Shown: piece by piece, positions 39,487 to 43,902 of the stretch | Position numbering within the stretch: the first letter of the stretch is position 1 | Layout: each line of letters opens with the position of its first letter | DNA from: 2-01-FULL-50-23 sp964509695 | Lineage (GTDB): Bacteria > Patescibacteriota > Microgenomatia > UBA1400 > MFAQ01 | Length of the DNA stretch: 43,902 nt | Direction: 5' to 3' | NCBI GenBank assembly: GCA_964509695.1 | Contig: CAZDXN010000006.1 | Coordinates: 1-43,902, forward strand | Position numbers and translations under genes: made by a program | The notes under the pieces: model-generated | The model's database searches: none | The model's input: the letters and a program-made list of their open reading frames with translations, nothing else | What the model was told of the DNA's origin: nothing

Positions 39487-39891
39487 ATGAAACCGAAAAT
39501 TAGTTTGATCACACTTGGCGTTACCGACTTTAAGAAGTCACTTCGTTTTTATCGTGACGGGCTTGGTTTTACGCCCCGTAACTTCAACGACAAAGAGGAG
39601 GTGGTTTTTTTCGAGATGGAGGGTTCCTGGCTTTCGTTATTTCCAAAAAACAAACTCGCGGCGGACGCCGCGGTTTCCGAAGAAGGTTCCGGTTTCACCG
39701 GGATTACTCTTGCTCATAACGTCAAATCAAAAGAAGAAGTCGATAAAGTTTTCGCACTAGCAATTTCAGTCGGGGCCAAACCAATAAAAAATCCCCAAGA
39801 CGTCTTTTGGGGCGTGTACTCAGGTTACTTCGCCGATCCTGATGGCTATCTGTGGGAGGTGGCCTACAATCCATTTACCGACCTAACTTGA
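39487..39891 (+). CDS. VOC/glyoxalase-family protein
   Basis: 134 aa from the ATG at 39487; an upstream TTG in frame would translate a dispersed repeat. Two VOC modules: ISLITLGVTDFKKSLRFYRDGLGF, ITLAHNVKSKEEVDKVF, YFADPDGYLWEVAYNP (C-terminal Glu ligand). The first-module His is replaced by Thr, so metal binding may differ. Not closely similar to the VOC protein at 3622. It interrupts the usual rplO-secY order together with the next gene. Confidence 0.82.
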   Translation: MKPKISLITLGVTDFKKSLRFYRDGLGFTPRNFNDKEEVVFFEMEGSWLSLFPKNKLAADAAVSEEGSGFTGITLAHNVKSKEEVDKVFALAISVGAKPIKNPQDVFWGVYSGYFADPDGYLWEVAYNPFTDLT

Positions 39892-39894
39892 GAC

Positions 39895-40587
39895 ATGAAG
39901 GACGTCTCCCAATTCCACAAAAAACTGATTGATAAGTACGGCGGTCTGGAGGTCTGGGAGGTTGACGGTGAAAAGATTCGCGAGAAACTGGACATTGAGT
40001 TTCCCAACTTCGCCATGTGGCCGGATTTCGATTACATTCCGAAGAACGAACTCTGGCTCGACGTCGAAAAGGACCCCGATGAGAGGCAATTTTTTATTGA
40101 CCACATGCTCGCCCAATGGATTGTTCTCAAGTCAGGCCGAGACAACGCCGAAGCCGTCAACAAGGCCTACCGAGTCGAGCGAAGCGAACGGCGCAAAGCC
40201 AGGGACAAAGACCATGTTTTTGATAGCCAGGGCCACCCTCACCCCGATAAAGTTCATATAAAAATACTAGGCAAAACCGATTCCGGTCTGACTATTTGGC
40301 TCATCAACGGTCGTATGGTCAGAAGCGCTTTCTTTCTCGATTTTATGGATGGCGGCCATCATCTGGTATATCCTTGGGTCCCCGAGAAAGAAGTCTGGAT
40401 CGACGACGATCTGGTTCCCGCCGAATATCCTTTTGTTTTACTTCACGAACTTCACGAACGCGATCTCATGAGTCAAGGTTTTTCTTACAACAAAGCCCAT
40501 CCTCAAGCCAGCAAAATCGAACTCTACTGTCACCACCACCCCCACCACCTCAAAGACGAACTCTCCCGTCTGGGATATCACTTCTGA
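39895..40587 (+). CDS. HELHE-motif protein, possible metalloenzyme
   Basis: 230 aa, no signal peptide. VLLHELHERDLM (His184, Glu185, His187, Glu188) followed by FSYNKAHPQASKIE and a His-rich CHHHPHH suggests a metal site resembling, but not equal to, the HExxH zinc-protease motif (one residue shorter). The first 100 residues are charged and not recognised. It starts 3 bp after the VOC gene. Function unknown; a hydrolase or metal-binding role is inference. Confidence 0.55.
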   Translation: MKDVSQFHKKLIDKYGGLEVWEVDGEKIREKLDIEFPNFAMWPDFDYIPKNELWLDVEKDPDERQFFIDHMLAQWIVLKSGRDNAEAVNKAYRVERSERRKARDKDHVFDSQGHPHPDKVHIKILGKTDSGLTIWLINGRMVRSAFFLDFMDGGHHLVYPWVPEKEVWIDDDLVPAEYPFVLLHELHERDLMSQGFSYNKAHPQASKIELYCHHHPHHLKDELSRLGYHF

Positions 40588-40593
40588 TTTCTT

Positions 40594-40640
40594 GACCAAT
40601 TTGTCAATTTAGACCAATATGACCAATCTTGAGCTACAAT
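40594..40640 (+). promoter_or_regulatory. secY promoter with 9-bp array
   Basis: Four CCAAT units (40594-40629) and then TACAAT (40635-40640) at an offset of 2 nt from strict phase; ATG 7 nt later at 40648. Confidence 0.6.
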
Positions 40641-40647
40641 AGTCTCA

Positions 40648-41910
40648 ATGGAAAAATTTATTAAGTCCATCACCGGACTCTTTCGTCTTAAGGACCTTCG
40701 GAAGAAGTTTTTTATTACCTTGGGGATTTTCGCCATCTACCGCTTCATCGCCCACATTCCCGCTCCGGGAATCGATCTTCCCGCTCTACGTCAAGTCTTC
40801 AATAGTAGTCAACTCTTGACCCTTCTGGACGTCTTTTCGGGAGGGACATTGGCCAATTTCTCGATCATGGCTTTAGGCTTAAACCCCTACATCAACGCCA
40901 GCATCATCATGCAAATGATGGGTATGGTTATCCCCAGTCTCGAGGCACTCCAGAAAGAAGGCGAGTACGGTCGTGAGAAAATAGACCGCTACACCCGCCT
41001 TCTTACCGTTCCACTTTGCTTCGTTCAGGCTTTTACCGTCATTATGTTTCTCCGCCGTCAGAACCTGATTCTCGAAAACGATCCGATCCAACTCCTGAGC
41101 CTCGTCTTCACCCTCAGCGCCGGCACCATGCTTTTGATCTGGCTGGGTGACCTACTCACCGAATATGGCTTAGGGAACGGCACCTCCCTGATCATCTTCG
41201 CCGGCATCATCGGCCAGCTTCCGGTTGCCCTGATTCAAACCGTTAGCACCATTGATAGCAGTGGCGTTACCAGCGCCATCGTTTTTGCCCTGATGTCTCT
41301 TGGGGTTATCTATGCCGTCGTCAAAACCACCGAAGCCATCCGTCAGGTTCCCATCCACTCCGCCCGTCGTGGCGCCGAAAGTTTTCTGCCTTTGCGCCTG
41401 AACCAAGCCGGCGTCATCCCCATCATCTTCGCCGTTTCCTTCTTGCTTCTGCCCAATTTTATCTCCCAAGCCCTCGCCGGTTCCAACAACCAAGCCCTTG
41501 CCCTCATAGCCAGAAACATCAGCACTTTTCTATCGCCAACCGGGCTTTGGTACAACCTGATTTACTTTACTCTCGTCGTCGCCTTTACTTATTTCTATAC
41601 CGCCGTGGTTTTTAATCCCGAGAAAATTGCCGACGACCTCAAAAAATCTGGAAACTTCATCCCCGGTATCCGCCCCGGCTCGGCTACCGTTGCCTATCTA
41701 TCTCACGTCCTTGTTCGCATTACCCTTGTTGGTGCCAGCTTCCTCGGGCTCATCGCCGTTCTGCCGAGCATTGTTTCCGGAGCGACGAAGATTACCAATC
41801 TGGCCGTCGGCGGCACCGGTCTTCTTATCGTCGTCTCCGTCATTCTTGAGACTCTCAAGTCCGTCGATTCCCAGCTCTACATGCACAATTACAACAAGTT
41901 CCTAGAATAA
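40648..41910 (+). CDS. secY: Preprotein translocase subunit SecY
   Basis: 420 aa, ten membrane helices; channel of the Sec translocon. IPAPGIDL, the plug-region FSGGTLANFSIMALGLNPYINASI and the cytoplasmic GFLPGIRPG-like GNFIPGIRPGSATVAYL are recognisable. RVPI-like RQVPIHSARR is present. It has its own leaderless-type promoter, so it is separated from the ribosomal genes here. Confidence 0.96.
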   Translation: MEKFIKSITGLFRLKDLRKKFFITLGIFAIYRFIAHIPAPGIDLPALRQVFNSSQLLTLLDVFSGGTLANFSIMALGLNPYINASIIMQMMGMVIPSLEALQKEGEYGREKIDRYTRLLTVPLCFVQAFTVIMFLRRQNLILENDPIQLLSLVFTLSAGTMLLIWLGDLLTEYGLGNGTSLIIFAGIIGQLPVALIQTVSTIDSSGVTSAIVFALMSLGVIYAVVKTTEAIRQVPIHSARRGAESFLPLRLNQAGVIPIIFAVSFLLLPNFISQALAGSNNQALALIARNISTFLSPTGLWYNLIYFTLVVAFTYFYTAVVFNPEKIADDLKKSGNFIPGIRPGSATVAYLSHVLVRITLVGASFLGLIAVLPSIVSGATKITNLAVGGTGLLIVVSVILETLKSVDSQLYMHNYNKFLE

Positions 41911-41925
41911 CTCTTTACTGATTTC

Positions 41926-41991
41926 CCCTCCTCTAGATTAGAGGAGGGAGGTTCGTACTCGAACAGGGTGGAGTACTGCGGGGGGTGAGGG
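41926..41991. repeat. Nested-hairpin repeat after secY
   Basis: CCCTCCTCTA/TAGAGGAGGG with a 3-nt loop, then GTACTC/GAGTAC and a G run. Same architecture as 6015-6070 and 43802-43840. No T tract, so not a standard terminator. Confidence 0.6.
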
Positions 41992-41993
41992 TA

Positions 41994-41999
41994 TATCAT
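41994..41999 (+). promoter_or_regulatory. adk -10 box
   Basis: TATCAT, 6 nt before the ATG at 42006; predicted leaderless. Confidence 0.5.
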
Positions 42000-42005
42000 A
42001 TAACC

Positions 42006-42566
42006 ATGAACCTCATTATTCTCGGCGCTCCCGGTAGCGGCAAAGGCACCCAAGCTGATTTATTGGCCGAAAAATTTGGTCTCACCCACCTTTCTTCCGG
42101 CCAACTCCTTCGAAAAGAAGCCGAAACAGGTAGCCCCAAGGGGAAACTCATCGCCGATCTTCTCGTTGGTGGCAAACTCCTTCCCTTCGAAACCGTTCTC
42201 GAGGTCCTTGAACCAGCTCTAAAAACAGTAACGAATGGGTTTATTCTTGACGGTACTCCGCGCGATCTTCACCAATCCGAGTATTTGGAGTATTTTTTCA
42301 ATCAGAACAAAATCACCCTGAACAAAGTTATCTATCTTGATATCCCGATCGAAGAAGGCGTCAAACGGATTATGAAGCGGGGGCAAATTGAACATCGTTC
42401 TGACGACAATTACGACAGTGTCAAAATAAGAATGAAAGCCTACCAAGTAGAAACTATGCCCGTTATCGATTTCTTTGAGAAAAAGGGGCTACTTATAAAG
42501 ATCGACGGCACCCCCGACATCCAAACCATATTCCAAGATATCATCAATCACCTTACTCTTGCCTAA
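42006..42566 (+). CDS. adk: Adenylate kinase (short LID form)
   Basis: 186 aa from the ATG at 42006 (the frame opens with a GTG at 41985, upstream of the -10 box). Walker A GAPGSGKGTQ, NMP-binding LSSGQLLRKEAETG, GFILDGTPRD and the LID region RGQIEHRSDD. The LID is reduced and lacks zinc Cys. DGTPR replaces the usual DGFPR, and the Asp of TGDxLR is Gln; substrate preference could differ, but its place between secY and map supports adk. Confidence 0.88.
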   Translation: MNLIILGAPGSGKGTQADLLAEKFGLTHLSSGQLLRKEAETGSPKGKLIADLLVGGKLLPFETVLEVLEPALKTVTNGFILDGTPRDLHQSEYLEYFFNQNKITLNKVIYLDIPIEEGVKRIMKRGQIEHRSDDNYDSVKIRMKAYQVETMPVIDFFEKKGLLIKIDGTPDIQTIFQDIINHLTLA

Positions 42567-42571
42567 TATAG

Positions 42572-42607
42572 GTCCCATAAGTCCTCTACGTCCTACTAGA
42601 CTTATTC
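42572..42607 (+). repeat. 9-bp array, adk-map junction
   Basis: GTCCCATAA, GTCCTCTAC, GTCCTACTA and a degenerate fourth unit, followed by TATTAT and the map ATG. Confidence 0.65.
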
Positions 42608-42617
42608 CTATTATGTT

Positions 42618-43352
42618 ATGAACACCCAGAAACAAACTCTCATGACCGAAGGCGGCGCCCACCTAGGGGTGATCAAGCGCGAACTTCTTGCCGCCGTCAA
42701 AGCTGGTGTCACTCCCATCGAAATCGACGCTCTCGCCGATCGGCTCATCGCTTCTTACGGTGATTATCCCTCCTTCAAAACCGTCCGCGGTTATCACCAC
42801 GCCACCTGTATCAATACCAACGACGCCGTCGTCCACGGCATTCCGACCTCCACTCCCTTCAAACCCGGCGACCTGGTCACCATCGATGTTGGTCTAGTTC
42901 ACAAAGGCTGGCATCTCGACACTAGTACCACTACCCAAGTCCCGCCCGCGTCCGACAAAGTATCCCAGTTTCTCGCTATCGGTCGGGAAGCGGTTGAGTC
43001 CGCCATCAAACTGGCCCTCCCCGGAAACTCAATCTATCAGGTTAGTGAGGCTATGCAAAAAATTGTTGAAGGCGCCGGCTACTCCGTCATTCGCGACCTA
43101 ACCGGCCACGGCGTCGGCAAACACCTCCACGAAGAACCATCCATCCCCTGTTACGCCGATCATCGTAGCAAATCTGACATCATCAAGCCCGGCCAGGCCC
43201 TCGCCGTCGAGATCATGTATTCCATGGGTGACTATCATCTCAAGACTGGAGCCGACGGCTGGACCCTCTATACCGTCGACGGTTCCCTCACGGGAATGTT
43301 TGAGGAGTCGGTTTTTGTTACTGAAACCGGTTATCTCGTTCTGACGAAATAA
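42618..43352 (+). CDS. map: Methionine aminopeptidase, type I
   Basis: 244 aa; removes initiator Met. The pita-bread fold motifs are present: NDAVVHGIP, the metal ligands in TIDVGL and HLDTSTT (Asp, Asp), GHGVGKHLHEEP (His), VEIMYS (Glu) and the final Glu in MFEESVFVT. In most bacteria infA, rpmJ, rpsM, rpsK, rpsD, rpoA and rplQ follow; here they do not. Confidence 0.93.
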   Translation: MNTQKQTLMTEGGAHLGVIKRELLAAVKAGVTPIEIDALADRLIASYGDYPSFKTVRGYHHATCINTNDAVVHGIPTSTPFKPGDLVTIDVGLVHKGWHLDTSTTTQVPPASDKVSQFLAIGREAVESAIKLALPGNSIYQVSEAMQKIVEGAGYSVIRDLTGHGVGKHLHEEPSIPCYADHRSKSDIIKPGQALAVEIMYSMGDYHLKTGADGWTLYTVDGSLTGMFEESVFVTETGYLVLTK

Positions 43353-43368
43353 CAATATCACCCGCTAA

Positions 43369-43397
43369 TTGCACTTCTTTCGACAACGAAGTAAACT
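43369..43397 (+). promoter_or_regulatory. Promoter of last gene
   Basis: TTGCAC (43369-43374), a 17-bp spacer and TAAACT (43392-43397), giving a leader of about 45 nt. A weaker TTGACT (43414-43419) lies downstream. Confidence 0.4.
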
Positions 43398-43448
43398 TCC
43401 ACCAATCGAAGCCTTGACTTCGTCTCTTGTACTTTAAACGGAGGAGAA

Positions 43449-43721
43449 ATGAAAACCTTGGCGCAAACCTTATTTGGTGAGGCGAGCCCAATCGTTCTCC
43501 TCACCATTATCGCGGTCGTCTTTGTTTGTATTAGCTCGGAGTCCGAAGTTTCGAGGCGGTGGGGTAGAATCGTCAGTCTAAAGTTAGACGCCTCAGCTCT
43601 GATTCTGATGATCTTTGTTTCAATCGCGGCAAATGATGCGATTGGCGCCTTTTTCTGGGGATTTGCTCTGATATATACTTTGGAGCAGATCCGCAAGGAG
43701 AAGGGAAAAGAAAAAGTATGA
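43449..43721 (+). CDS. Small membrane protein
   Basis: 90 aa with GGAGG (43440-43444) 4 nt upstream. Hydrophobic helices at about 14-30 and 46-80 (probably two to three spans) and a Lys/Glu-rich tail. Not recognised. It matches the small membrane proteins at 24797-26138 in having a real Shine-Dalgarno site, a leader and its own terminator. Confidence 0.6.
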   Translation: MKTLAQTLFGEASPIVLLTIIAVVFVCISSESEVSRRWGRIVSLKLDASALILMIFVSIAANDAIGAFFWGFALIYTLEQIRKEKGKEKV

Positions 43722-43726
43722 GAGAA

Positions 43727-43761
43727 AACCGCCCTAAGCACTTCGCCGCGGGCGGTTTTTT
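43727..43761 (+). terminator. Intrinsic terminator
   Basis: AACCGCCC/GGGCGGTT stem followed by T's, 5 bp after the stop codon. Confidence 0.85.
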
Positions 43762-43775
43762 CATGCCATTCCTCG

Positions 43776-43840
43776 GCCTACAGGGCCTGGCCCTGCAGGG
43801 CAAACCTCTCCCCTTACGAAGGGGAGAATGAGAGGGGTTT
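43776..43840. repeat. Palindrome and nested-hairpin repeat
   Basis: CCTACAGGGCCTGGCCCTGC contains nested inverted repeats. The nearby AGGTTTGCCCTGCAGG (reverse strand) nearly matches 13404-13420. Then CTCCCCTT/AAGGGGAG (43808-43826) lies inside an AAACC/GGTTT outer pair. No gene from 43722 to the end. Confidence 0.6.
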
Positions 43841-43849
43841 AATTCAGAC

Positions 43850-43879
43850 TGTCTAGGACACGATAGATACAGAACGGTT
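43850..43879 (-). repeat. Terminal repeat, right copy
   Basis: Reverse complement shares AACCGTTCT, TATCTA, TGTCC and ACA with 26-56. The two copies face each other at the ends of the window. Confidence 0.5.
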
Positions 43880-43902
43880 CACTAGTAAATGAAAGGCATC
43901 TA

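Noticed and set aside
98..43721. Numerous reverse-strand and shifted open frames over the core genes
   Set aside because: They follow the codon pattern of the GC-rich sense genes, lack their own promoters or homology, and are shadows of real genes.

Overview
The window reads as a chromosomal segment (possibly a whole contig) of a Patescibacteria/CPR-type bacterium, most like Microgenomates. Reasons: no rpmD (uL30) between rpsE and rplO; an alanyl-tRNA synthetase that stops after the editing domain (592 aa); an N-terminally short uL2; a large actin-fold/baseplate-J-like membrane protein beside a sortase; few Shine-Dalgarno sites. This rests on gene content only; no rRNA or tRNA gene is visible.

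Layout. 1-16375 is a mosaic on the + strand: ftsK, a RodZ-like membrane regulator, an AT-rich accessory patch (DUF3800, VOC and Nudix proteins), a macro-domain gene behind a structured leader RNA, two small membrane proteins, alaS, the PilM-like/baseplate-J-like protein, a sortase and a RuvX-like protein, then a second AT-rich patch (dinD flanked by an intact and a decayed copy of one small gene, a HAD-like protein, a P-loop kinase, a MutT/MTH1-like hydrolase), a zinc-ribbon protein, mltG and a secreted nuclease. 16379-24595 is rpoB-rpoC-rpsL-rpsG. 24596-26918 holds two look-alike units of tiny membrane and zinc-ribbon proteins and a Phd/PIN toxin-antitoxin pair. 27133-39316 is fusA-tuf and the S10/spc ribosomal protein operon; a VOC protein and a HELHE protein follow, then secY-adk-map and a small membrane protein to 43902.

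Two layers of organisation stand out. First, at least 13 genes have a -10 box ending only 6-9 nt before the start codon, so they should give leaderless or near-leaderless mRNAs. The only clear GGAGG-type ribosome binding sites belong to six small accessory genes, each in a unit with a longer leader and a strong terminator. Second, most spacers longer than about 15 bp in the ribosomal operons consist of degenerate short tandem repeats with periods of 7, 8 or 9 bp. These arrays form stop and start codons, run into the coding ends of ribosomal proteins, lie inside uL18, and in three places run in exact 9-bp phase into an extended -10 promoter element. I know of no described system matching this, and it is my main candidate for something new.

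Other points: competing hairpins in the rpoB leader, a terminator-like hairpin in the fusA leader, a PIN toxin lacking its first catalytic Asp, RpoB and uS12 residues that predict rifampicin and streptomycin insensitivity, and a related inverted repeat at the two extreme ends of the window.
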